Positions 1 to 7,611 of a stretch of 15,453 nucleotides of DNA are shown here, piece after piece. Numbering within the stretch: the first letter of the stretch is position 1; every line of letters begins with the position of its first letter. The notes under the pieces are model-generated. The model saw nothing but the letters and a program-made list of their open reading frames with translations, made no database searches and was not told where the DNA came from. The position numbers were made by a program, and so were the translations under genes. The DNA is taken from contig CAJKKA010000030.1 of the NCBI GenBank assembly GCA_905200315.1, forward strand, positions 1-15,453, written 5' to 3'. Origin of the DNA: an uncultured Clostridium sp. (GTDB taxonomy: Bacteria > Bacillota_A > Clostridia > TANB77 > CAG-508).

Positions 1-2
1 AA

Positions 3-203
3 ATGAGTTTAAAAGAAGTTTTAATAGATATAATTATTCCGCTAATTTCAGGTTTTATTGGAGGCAGTATTGGTAGCGTTGTAATTATAAAGAATAAATA
101 TAGCAGTATTGGAACTATAAAAAAAGATAATAGAAAAGTTAATAACAAAAATGCACTATATAATAATATAGGAGAAGTTTATAATGGGGATAGAAATAGA
201 TAA
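3..203 (+). CDS. Small single-span membrane protein with Asn-rich C-terminal motif
   Basis: This 66-residue protein is not a family I recognise. Residues 6-29 form one hydrophobic, glycine-rich segment (I-P-L-I-S-G-F-I-G-G-S-I-G), which should span the membrane. A short basic stretch and a polar, Asn-rich tail follow. Tail residues 42-63 (starting DNRK, ending NGD) recur at residues 6-27 of the next gene, with 15 of 22 residues identical. The gene overlaps its neighbour by 20 bases, and the neighbour's ribosome binding site and start codon lie inside its 3' end, so the two are probably translationally coupled. The start at base 3 is taken because it precedes the membrane segment. The ribosome binding site is outside the window, and an upstream extension cannot be excluded. 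I infer a membrane effector partnered with the downstream protein; no function is proven. Confidence 0.6.
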   Translation: MSLKEVLIDIIIPLISGFIGGSIGSVVIIKNKYSSIGTIKKDNRKVNNKNALYNNIGEVYNGDRNR

Positions 204-264
204 TAGAAAAATTAATAATTCAAATGCAACATATCAAAATATTGAAAAAGTAATTAACGGAGAT
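126..264 (+). repeat. Direct repeat encoding the shared motif of two adjacent genes
   Basis: Copy 1 (126-191) and copy 2 (199-264) are each 66 bases. They match at about 50 of 66 bases and encode 22-residue motifs with 15 identities. The copies are 73 bases apart, so they fall in different reading frames: copy 1 ends the small membrane protein and copy 2 begins the large protein. The ATG of the large gene (184) lies inside copy 1, and its ribosome binding site (GGAGAAG, 171-177) is also in copy 1. Confidence 0.85.
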
Positions 265-2529
265 GAAACAAACATATATAAAACTACAGTTTTTCAAATA
301 AATATGAATAGAAGTTATGAACTTTTAACAAATAAAGTTAATTACAATGAGTTCTATAAGAAATATCTTAATAAATTTGATGAACTAGATAATTATGCTT
401 ATCATTTAACTTTTCCATATTTTAATGACAAGAAATATGAATTTACTAGTAAACCATTAATATTAGGAAAAAAAATAGTAAATTGGATATTTGGATTGAG
501 TGACTTTCCTGATAAAGAATTAATAGAATTTTATCACAATTTAAAATTAGAGTTTGATTTAAGTGATGATAGTACAATTTGCAGACGCTGGAAAGCCAAT
601 TTTGCATATTTTCGTGGCGATTTAAAAAAAGCATCAAATGAATATGATAAATTGTTTGATTATGCTGTTAATCTTAATGATTTTCCAGAATGGTATTTAG
701 ATGATATTTGTATTGATGGCAGAAATATACTTCAGCAATATGAAAATACAATTAATAAGTTTACTTTTGACAATAAATACCAAAGAAAAATTGACGCAAA
801 TAAGCATAAGTTATCATATCCTGATGTGGATAGAATTAAATCTGAAATTTTTGACAGCTTATCAAAAACTATTTTTAGTAATAAAACAAAATCAAAATAT
901 ACAACTATTTATGGAATCGGATTAGAAAATTGTTTCAAACAAATACAGCAACTTTTATATTTAACAGTTTTTTATGGATCAATAACACACATGAGGCTTA
1001 TTAGAGAGTTAATATCTAATATAATGTATATGTATGCTGAAACATTTGAAGACGAAGAATTTTATAAATTAACGTTAAAGATGTTATTCCTAAGTGGTGA
1101 ATTTAAAAAATACAGAAATTTGTATAATAAGATTAAATTAAAATATTGTTTTGTGAATAGTGAGGAATTTATAAATAGTTTAATCGAAGTTCGAAAATCT
1201 TTATTTAGATTTGAATTAGACAAAAATAACATATTTTTGTACGACATATATGGACGATATATTAATGATTTGTTATTTGATGAGTTAACAGCCGATATTT
1301 ATTCGATTATTGATATAGATAAGGAATATCAAATAAATATAATTAGTGATGCTTTTAAGGCAATTGGAAATAATATATTAAGAAATAAAAAAATAAGTGA
1401 ATTATTAGCTCTTCTTGCAATATATTTTAAAAAGGAATATTCAAGATTTTATATTGATTTTGGAAAAATAGTAAATGAAATTAGAGTAGAAGAATTATCT
1501 GAAAGTGATTTTAATTCTTTTCAATTTATAATAGATTCACTGATAAAAAATAAGGAACATATTAATTTTGACTTTTCAGACTGTATTATAAAAATAAAAC
1601 AGCGAAAACCAAACATAAAAAAATATGATAAGTTATTTAATAATAAGGATAGTACAGAAAATATTTTATACAACGTTGAAATAAGAGATAATGAATTAGA
1701 AGCAATTAAAAGTATAGTTAATATTTATAGGCAAAGACATGAAGAAAGAGAAAGGAATCCTGGTGTTTTTGTCGGATATTGGAATGATTATAATATTGGT
1801 ACAAGTATATTTAGTTCAGAAAGGTATAAAGATGAAAATAAAAACTTTATTTTAAATAAATATCTACCACTAGCTAAAGAGATAATAACTTCAAAAAATG
1901 AAATTTTATATGAAAAAATAAGACATATAAGATTGCTAGCACATTTATTGATGGTAGAAAAAGATGAAAAAATTGTAAATGATATTTACTTAATGATTCA
2001 TAGCTCAATTGAAATCCCTAATCCACATAAATCGTTTGATTTTGAAAATATTCACCATAAAGATAAAAATGATTTAATTGTTAATGTAATGATGTGTGAC
2101 GTTATTTTGAATAAAATAGAATATGATGAGGTATTAAATAGATATATTGAAATGGCAATAAATAATTATGATAACATTGAAGAAATACTTAATTGTGTTG
2201 AGATTATCAATGAGTATTTAAAACCAAAAACAAAGTCAATAATTGAGAAACAATATGTATTATTTAATATATGTTATAAAATAGATGATATTGACATTAG
2301 AAATAAGACAGTAATTTTAAGTGATATATTTATAGGAGTTGATAAATATCAAGATCAAATTTTTGATATATTAAAGCAACGAATAGAAAATATAACATTT
2401 GAGGAATGTAAAGGATATTTAAATTTGATTAGGAAACAAGAAAACAGAAATTTATTTAATGATATAATTAGCGCATTAAAAAATAATAGAAATTATTATA
2501 TAAAGTACATTTCTAATAAATATTTATAG
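184..2529 (+). CDS. Large helical-repeat-like protein with N-terminal shared motif (putative sensor/partner)
   Basis: This 781-residue protein is not a family I recognise. Residues 6-27 repeat the tail motif of the overlapping upstream membrane protein. The rest is a lysine-, asparagine- and isoleucine-rich, apparently all-helical sequence without signal peptide or membrane span. Residues about 133-162 (R-W-K-A-N-F-A-Y-F-R-G-D-L-K-K-A) resemble a TPR-like helix pair, and the C-terminal half could be HEAT/TPR-like solenoid. I see no Walker A, nuclease, protease or TIR signature. The start at 184 is supported by GGAGAAG six bases upstream and by coupling to the previous gene. Base composition is very AT-rich, like the local background. 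I infer that it detects or scaffolds something and engages the membrane protein through the common motif. It could instead be a large structural protein of a mobile element. Confidence 0.6.
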   Translation: MGIEIDNRKINNSNATYQNIEKVINGDETNIYKTTVFQINMNRSYELLTNKVNYNEFYKKYLNKFDELDNYAYHLTFPYFNDKKYEFTSKPLILGKKIVNWIFGLSDFPDKELIEFYHNLKLEFDLSDDSTICRRWKANFAYFRGDLKKASNEYDKLFDYAVNLNDFPEWYLDDICIDGRNILQQYENTINKFTFDNKYQRKIDANKHKLSYPDVDRIKSEIFDSLSKTIFSNKTKSKYTTIYGIGLENCFKQIQQLLYLTVFYGSITHMRLIRELISNIMYMYAETFEDEEFYKLTLKMLFLSGEFKKYRNLYNKIKLKYCFVNSEEFINSLIEVRKSLFRFELDKNNIFLYDIYGRYINDLLFDELTADIYSIIDIDKEYQINIISDAFKAIGNNILRNKKISELLALLAIYFKKEYSRFYIDFGKIVNEIRVEELSESDFNSFQFIIDSLIKNKEHINFDFSDCIIKIKQRKPNIKKYDKLFNNKDSTENILYNVEIRDNELEAIKSIVNIYRQRHEERERNPGVFVGYWNDYNIGTSIFSSERYKDENKNFILNKYLPLAKEIITSKNEILYEKIRHIRLLAHLLMVEKDEKIVNDIYLMIHSSIEIPNPHKSFDFENIHHKDKNDLIVNVMMCDVILNKIEYDEVLNRYIEMAINNYDNIEEILNCVEIINEYLKPKTKSIIEKQYVLFNICYKIDDIDIRNKTVILSDIFIGVDKYQDQIFDILKQRIENITFEECKGYLNLIRKQENRNLFNDIISALKNNRNYYIKYISNKYL

Positions 2530-2580
2530 AAAATTATTTGCACATTTTATAAGATAAGAAAATATGATATACTTATATTA

Positions 2581-2792
2581 GTGAACGGATGTGGACAATG
2601 TCCACAAGAAGTCCACGTTAGAGAAATACTTATAGTACAGGTAATATAATAAATACAAATAATATAGATGTTACCTAGTCTGATAAACAAGGAAATACGA
2701 ATAATACTATAAGTATAAATAATACTGATAATATGGGAACATCCACTACTTGTGGAAGTGGTAAAAAATATAAGAATTGCTGTGGAAAGTAG
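2581..2792 (+). pseudogene. Remnant with SEC-C-like zinc tail
   Basis: This is a decayed coding fragment. In the frame of position 2733 the sequence reads Met-Gly-Thr-Ser-Thr-Thr, then CGSGKKYKNCCGK and a TAG stop. That is the conserved core of the SEC-C zinc-binding motif found at the end of SecA and appended to many other proteins. Upstream in this frame lies an Asn/Thr-rich linker with a TAG at 2676-2678 and another at about 2619-2621. A second frame from 2581 gives a short Cys-containing piece (C-G-Q-C-P). The usual first cysteine of the CPC pair is replaced by Thr, so the zinc site is incomplete. No ribosome binding site or long open frame exists. The parent gene could be a SecA tail or another SEC-C protein; the motif itself is clear. 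Confidence 0.55.
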
Positions 2793-2885
2793 CATAAAAT
2801 AAGGGAAAGATTTAATTTTTTTTAAAGATAAATTGGTTCGAGTTTTATAACTTGTCAACAAAATATTAAAAATATGTAGTAAAAT

Positions 2886-2923
2886 AAAGGTGTGAACAAT
2901 GATTATATTTGTTGACACCTTTT
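2886..2923 (+). terminator. Imperfect hairpin with T-tract, ahead of the rhuM-like pseudogene
   Basis: AAAGGTGTGAACAA (2886-2899) pairs with TTGTTGACACCTTT (2909-2922) with one mismatch, around a nine-base loop. A T run closes the right arm, followed by AAAA, so it could work as a terminator or as an operator-like inverted repeat for the following gene. Confidence 0.5.
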
Positions 2924-2951
2924 AAAATCTAATAGAAATGGAGGTATAACA

Positions 2952-3505
2952 ATGGAAGAAAATAACAATAATATTGTAATTTATCAAACTGATGATGGAA
3001 CGACAAAAATAGATGTAAAACTTGAAGATGAAACAGTATGGTTATCACAACAACAGATGGCTGACTTATATGATACAACTAAACAAAATATAAGTTTGCA
3101 TATTAAAAATATCTTTGATGAAGAAGAATTAGACATAAATTGAACTGTCAAGGAATTCTTGACAGTTCAAAAAGAAGGAAATCGAAAAGTTGAAAGAAAA
3201 GTTAAATATTACAATTTAGATATGATTTTATCTTTAGGATATAGAATAAAATCGAAAGTTGCTACTAATTTTAGAAGATGGGCGACTGAAAGATTAAAAG
3301 AATATATGATTAAAGGTTTCACTATGGACGATGAAAGACTTAAAGGTAATGGTGGAGGTAATTATTGGAAAGAATTACTTGCTAGAATTAATGATATTAG
3401 GTCATCAGAAAAAGTATTATATAGGCAAGTCCTTTGGAAAAAGAGTATGTAGAAACATTAAAAGCAATAAGTAATAAAATTGATGGTAAAGCAAAGAATG
3501 AAAAG
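2952..3505 (+). pseudogene. rhuM: RhuM-family protein, broken by a nonsense codon and an internal deletion
   Basis: The translation matches the Virulence_RhuM family, a DNA-associated protein often found in genomic islands and near defence genes. The N-terminal winged-helix-like part is present (W-L-S-Q-Q-Q-M-A-D-L-Y then K-Q-N-I-S-L-H-I-K-N-I-F), starting at an ATG with GGAGG seven bases upstream. TGA at 3141-3143 interrupts the frame at E-L-D-I-N-stop-T-V-K-E-F-L-T. The same frame then continues through Y-Y-N-L-D-M-I-L, G-Y-R-I-K-S and G-F-T-M-D-D-E-R-L-K to L-Y-R-Q-V-L (about 3427). There it jumps to the +2 frame, where P-L-E-K-E-Y-V-E-T-L looks like the far C-terminus. About 150 residues between these points, normal for a roughly 330-residue family member, are missing. 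The gene is therefore certainly non-functional as a full-length protein. The exact C-terminal assignment is less sure. Confidence 0.8.
3140..3170 (+). repeat. Perfect 12-bp inverted repeat at the nonsense codon
   Basis: TTGAACTGTCAA (3140-3151), a seven-base spacer GGAATTC, and TTGACAGTTCAA (3159-3170) form a perfect inverted repeat inside the rhuM-like coding sequence. The premature TGA occupies bases 2-4 of the left arm. Confidence 0.85.
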
Positions 3506-3535
3506 AGTGTATCATATAGATATACTCTTTTTTTT
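3502..3535 (+). terminator. Rho-independent terminator after the rhuM-like pseudogene
   Basis: AAAGAGTGTATC (3502-3513) pairs with GATATACTCTTT (3519-3530) with one G-U pair around a five-base loop, followed by five more T residues. Confidence 0.85.
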
Positions 3536-3550
3536 ATTATAGGAAATTTC

Positions 3551-3614
3551 TATTTTAGATGTGGGGATCGGATCGGCGTCCTTAAGGCTGCCCGCGTGGC
3601 GAAGCCACTTTTTT
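3551..3614 (+). repeat. GC-rich dispersed repeat copy, ending in a small terminator
   Basis: A sharply GC-rich patch sits in AT-rich surroundings. Its left edge (TATTTTAGATGTGGGG, then TCGGCGTCC) matches the left edge of the copy at 7651 (TATTTTATATGTAGGG, then TCGGCGTCC). It ends with GTGGC-GAA-GCCAC (3596-3608) followed by six T residues, a compact Rho-independent terminator. Confidence 0.7.
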
Positions 3615-3625
3615 GGGTAATTTTA

Positions 3626-3654
3626 TAGAAAAAAACTCTATTATTTGTTATAAT
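3626..3654 (+). promoter_or_regulatory. Promoter of the surface beta-helix protein gene
   Basis: TAGAAA (3626-3631, four of six matches to TTGACA), a 17-base spacer, and TATAAT (3649-3654) preceded by TGT (an extended -10). The gene's ATG is 21 bases downstream of the -10, so the leader is very short, with GAGGTG (3666-3671) as ribosome binding site. Confidence 0.7.
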
Positions 3655-3675
3655 CAATATTGTACGAGGTGAAAA

Positions 3676-6480
3676 ATGAAAAAGAGAATAAATGTAGTAA
3701 TAGTTATAATAATATTTTTAATTACTTTATGCATAGGAGCAAATTCTTTTGCGTTTAATAATAAAGAAGAAGTATCAAAAAATCAAATATTTGAATATGT
3801 AATTAGTTTTGAAGAACCAGTTATCACTGCAGATTTTTCGGTTTTATATGATTCTAATAAACTTACATATATTGGAGCTAATACGAACGAGTTAAAGATT
3901 AATTTGAATTATGATAATTCAAAAATACTTGCATGTTATTATGATGTAAATAAAATAGGAACTACAAATATTGTATTAAAATTTAAAGCTAATACAGTAG
4001 GAACTACAAAGATTAACGTAGAAAATATAATAGTTCACACCAAAAATGAAGAAAAAGTAATTTCAGATTTATCTAGTAAAAACATTAAAATTGTAGATAA
4101 GGTAGACAATAAAACAGAGAATAGTTTAAACGAAAATATAGATAAAGCAAATGAAAATATCGCTAACAATAGTTCAGAAGATGAAACAATAAAGAAAATA
4201 GATGCCTTACCTTTTGCCGGAGTTAAAGATTCATATATATATTTATTTTTGATTGTAATAATCATAATATTGTTAATTTTAATTCTAACAAATAAAAATT
4301 TAGATAAAAAAAGAAAAATAATATTTAGTTTTGCTATTATATTTGTAGGAGTTATTGCATTTACTTGTAAATATATATTTGCTACAAGCGATGATAAAAT
4401 TCTTATAAACAAAAATAATAAGAATATATTAGTTGTTTTATCTACAGGAAATGAAACAAGAAGTATGAATCTTCAAACCTTTAAAGAGAGAACTAAAGCA
4501 ATAGCTTTAAAAAATGGTAATGTAGAATTAAATGACAATAGCCTAATTACAAATGGAAATATTTCTAGTTTTTCTAATAAAGAAGATTATACTATACAAC
4601 TATATGGAGACGAAAATAATAATGGTTATATAAATTCAAGTGATATTTATGAATTAATAAATAAGGGTGATATAAACAATACTTTAATAAGTGAAATTTG
4701 TGATTTTATAATAAAGAAAGAAGAATTTAAGAACTACGATAAAGAAGGATTTGAAGAATTTAATGAAAATTCAATTACAAATTCTGTACCAAGTATACCT
4801 TTAGAACCGGCTACAGATAGATATACTCAAATAAATAATATTGATGAACTTAAAAATCTAGATGCAAAGATTGGTGAAAAATACAAAACTTTAGGTTATT
4901 ATGAGGCAAACGATGGTGGAGCTGGCAGATATGATATTATAGAAAATAATTCTAACTTGAATATTGACAATGGACTGTATATACAACTAAACAATGGACT
5001 TATAGCAGCTCTTTCTGTTAGAAATAACACTGTTAATGTAAAACAATTTGGAGCAAGAGGAAATGGAATAAATGATGATGTTTTATATTTAAGAAAAGCA
5101 TTAAATTCTGGAATAGAAAATATTGAAATTCCAAATGGAGAATATAAAATTACAGATATAATAAAAATGGAAAAAGAGAACGTAAATGTAATTGGAAATA
5201 ATAGTACAATATTTACAGATGATGACTATAATCCTGAAAGAAAAAATGAATTTCTATTTATAATGCAATCAAATAATTGTAATTTAAATAATGTAAATAT
5301 TGAAGCTAGAGAAACAAAAAATATTGAAAGTTTATATAATTCACAAGTATACGTAGGAGCTACAAATATAAATATTTTAGGATGCTCTTTTAAAGTTCCA
5401 GAAACAACAAGTAGTCAACATGCATACAACAATATAGATTTGTATTCTAATTGGCATAATGTTTTAATAGAAAATTGCAATTTATATTTAGCTCATGATG
5501 GTAGTGCTGGTGGTTGTATATGGATAAGAGATTTTCATAAAAGAGGAGTAAGTGATGTTACATTTAAAAATAATACTTGTTATAAAAAATGTCACGATGA
5601 AATACTAGCTGTATTCAGTGGGAGTATTGAAAATGTAAATATTTTAAACAATACATTTATAATGCCAGAAAGCACAGATCCAAGTACAATGAGTTTCACA
5701 CTAGGTTCAGGTTCTAACACTAAGGCTGAAAACATAAGATTTGAAGATAACACGATAGATGTAAAAGCAACAATGGATTTGCTTGTTTCAAAGAATGCTA
5801 CAAATTTAAGCATAAAAAATAATAAAATAAAATTTGAACGTATAACAACACTAACAAATACATTTTTAATATATTTTCCAGAAAATAATTTAAAAGATGT
5901 AAAAATAGAAAATAACGATATAGAAATATATAATAAAACAGAAAAAGCAATAAATGGAATAATTTCATCAAACTCTCAAAATATATTATTTAACAATAAT
6001 ACAGTAACTGCAAATTGCGAGATTTCTGAGGCATTTAGTGGATGTTTCGAAAACACTAATAATACAATAATATTTAATGAACCAGTAACAATATTTATTA
6101 ATAAACCTAAAATGTTAAAAAATAACAATGTTACCTTTAATAAAGGCTTTGGGGCTATTGCTCAATATTATAAAGGTGGAATGAATTACGATAGTAATAT
6201 TATAGATAACACATTTGAAAATAAATATGATGAAATCTCAGCAAATGGTAAATCTATATTATTAATGTTTAATGGAGGAAGCTTAGAAAATCATACAGTT
6301 AATTTTGAAGGAAACACTATTAAATCTGAAAAAGGAAATATAAGCAGAAACTTAATATATGCTTTAAATTTAGCAGATGAAAACGCTCAAACAATCAACA
6401 TAAAAAATAATAATATTAGTGGATATAAAGATGCGTGGAGAGATAAAAATCAAGAAAAACATAATGTTTTTATGCAATAA
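3676..6480 (+). CDS. Membrane-anchored surface protein: cohesin-like domain, transmembrane hairpin, dockerin-like loop, beta-helix
   Basis: This 934-residue exported protein begins with a signal peptide (about 1-26, ending N-S-F-A-F). Residues about 30-143 look like a cohesin-type beta sandwich (D-F-S-V-L-Y-D-S-N-K-L then V-L-K-F-K-A). A polar linker leads to L178-P-F-A-G182, a membrane helix (about 186-205), a basic turn (N-L-D-K-K-R-K), and a second helix (about 215-236). Residues about 309-322 (G-D-E-N-N-N-G-Y-I-N-S-S-D) resemble a dockerin calcium loop. From about 454 (V-K-Q-F-G-A-R-G-N-G-I-N-D-D) the sequence is of pectate-lyase-3/GH28-like beta-helix type, with repeated N-N-x-I/N-N-T-F rungs almost to the end. 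Both large domains should face outward. A role in carbohydrate binding or cleavage at the surface is inferred; no catalytic residues are assigned. The gene has its own promoter and is followed after 17 bases by prfB without an intervening terminator. Confidence 0.75.
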   Translation: MKKRINVVIVIIIFLITLCIGANSFAFNNKEEVSKNQIFEYVISFEEPVITADFSVLYDSNKLTYIGANTNELKINLNYDNSKILACYYDVNKIGTTNIVLKFKANTVGTTKINVENIIVHTKNEEKVISDLSSKNIKIVDKVDNKTENSLNENIDKANENIANNSSEDETIKKIDALPFAGVKDSYIYLFLIVIIIILLILILTNKNLDKKRKIIFSFAIIFVGVIAFTCKYIFATSDDKILINKNNKNILVVLSTGNETRSMNLQTFKERTKAIALKNGNVELNDNSLITNGNISSFSNKEDYTIQLYGDENNNGYINSSDIYELINKGDINNTLISEICDFIIKKEEFKNYDKEGFEEFNENSITNSVPSIPLEPATDRYTQINNIDELKNLDAKIGEKYKTLGYYEANDGGAGRYDIIENNSNLNIDNGLYIQLNNGLIAALSVRNNTVNVKQFGARGNGINDDVLYLRKALNSGIENIEIPNGEYKITDIIKMEKENVNVIGNNSTIFTDDDYNPERKNEFLFIMQSNNCNLNNVNIEARETKNIESLYNSQVYVGATNINILGCSFKVPETTSSQHAYNNIDLYSNWHNVLIENCNLYLAHDGSAGGCIWIRDFHKRGVSDVTFKNNTCYKKCHDEILAVFSGSIENVNILNNTFIMPESTDPSTMSFTLGSGSNTKAENIRFEDNTIDVKATMDLLVSKNATNLSIKNNKIKFERITTLTNTFLIYFPENNLKDVKIENNDIEIYNKTEKAINGIISSNSQNILFNNNTVTANCEISEAFSGCFENTNNTIIFNEPVTIFINKPKMLKNNNVTFNKGFGAIAQYYKGGMNYDSNIIDNTFENKYDEISANGKSILLMFNGGSLENHTVNFEGNTIKSEKGNISRNLIYALNLADENAQTINIKNNNISGYKDAWRDKNQEKHNVFMQ

Positions 6481-6497
6481 TAAAAGGAGATGATAAA

Positions 6498-7611
6498 ATG
6501 ATAGAATTAGAAGACAATTTGAAAGAATTGCAAAATTTAAAATCTAAAATAGAAAGTTTAGGTGGATCTCTTTGACATTACTAATGTTTCAAAAGAATTA
6601 GAAAAGCTAGAAAATAAAACATTAGAGCCAAACTTTTGGGAAGATAGCAAATTAAATGCACCAATTTTGCAACAAATTAAAATTTTAAAAGATAAAAAAG
6701 AAAGCTATTTTAAGGTTTTTAATGAAGTAAATAATTTAATAGAAATGAATGAATTGCTAGAAATAGAATTTGATAATGATTTAATGAATGAATTATTACA
6801 AAACACAAAAGAATTAACTAAAAATACTGAAAAGTTAGAAATTGCAACACTTCTTTCTGGCAAATATGATTCAAATAATGCAATAATAACACTTCATCCA
6901 GGAGCAGGAGGAACAGAATCTCAAGACTGGGCAGAAATGTTATATAGAATGTATTCAAGGTGGGCAAATAAAAATGGATTTACAGTAAAAGAATTAGATT
7001 ATTTAGATGGGGAAGAAGCTGGCTTAAAAAGTGTAACAGCACTAGTAGAAGGACCATATGCATATGGCTATTTAAAAGGAGAAATGGGAGTGCATAGGCT
7101 AGTTAGAATATCTCCTTTTGATAGTGGCGGAAGACGTCATACATCATTTGCATCTTTAGAAGTATTACCAGAAATTACTGAAGATATAGAATTAGATATA
7201 AAACAAGAAGATTTAAGAATAGATACATATAGAGCCTCAGGAGCAGGAGGACAGCATATAAACAAAACAGATTCCGCAATAAGAATTACACATATACCAA
7301 CCAATATTGTTGTTACATGTCAATCTGAGCGTTCTCAAACTATGAATAAAGAAACAGCAATGAAAATGCTTAAATCAAAATTGTTAGATTTAAAAGAAAA
7401 AGAACACAAAGATAAAATAGAAGATCTAAAAGGAATACAACAAGAAATAGCATGGGGAAGTCAAATTCGTTCATATGTATTTTGTCCATATACTATGGTA
7501 AAAGATCATAGAACAAATTATGAAACAGGAAACGTTCAAGCAGTTATGGATGGAGAAATAAACGAATTCATAGAAAGTTATTTAAAATTAAATATAAACA
7601 ATGATTTGTAG
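6498..7611 (+). CDS. prfB: Peptide chain release factor 2, with programmed +1 frameshift
   Basis: RF2 recognises UGA and UAA in the ribosomal A site and triggers peptide release. The gene starts at ATG 6498 behind AAAGGAGATG. It runs 25 codons (M-I-E-L-E-D to G-G-S-L), meets TGA at 6573-6575, and continues in the +1 frame (D-I-T-N-V-S-K-E-L) to TAG at 7609. The predicted product is 370 residues, the normal size. The S-P-F stop-codon-recognition motif is at residues 205-207 (7111) and the catalytic G-G-Q at 250-252 (7246), the same numbers as in Escherichia coli RF2, which supports the frameshifted reading. The N-terminal coiled-coil part is complete. A start inside the second frame at 6562 would lose the true N-terminus. 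The gene is regulated by its own product through the frameshift. It lies 17 bases after the surface protein gene and probably shares its transcript. Confidence 0.97.
6560..6576 (+). promoter_or_regulatory. Programmed +1 frameshift site of prfB
   Basis: CTT TGA C (6570-6576) is the conserved slippery element. When RF2 is scarce, peptidyl-tRNA-Leu slips from CTT to TTT and GAC is read next. A Shine-Dalgarno-like AGGTGG (6560-6565) lies just upstream. It is a weaker form of the AGGGGG stimulator of E. coli and sits one base further from the stop. Confidence 0.95.

Noticed and set aside
2547..2918. Minus-strand open frame of 123 codons
   Set aside because: It is the antisense of the SEC-C remnant and terminator, has no family resemblance, and is Ile/Thr/Ser-rich as expected of antisense AT-rich DNA.
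3434..3628. Separate 64-codon gene
   Set aside because: It starts inside the rhuM remnant, then reads through a terminator hairpin and the GC-rich repeat; only its first part is coding-like, as a rhuM tail.
6562..7611. prfB as an independent gene starting at 6562 (TTG/GTG)
   Set aside because: The upstream frame with ATG, strong ribosome binding site and CTT TGA C shift site gives the full RF2, with motifs at E. coli numbering.
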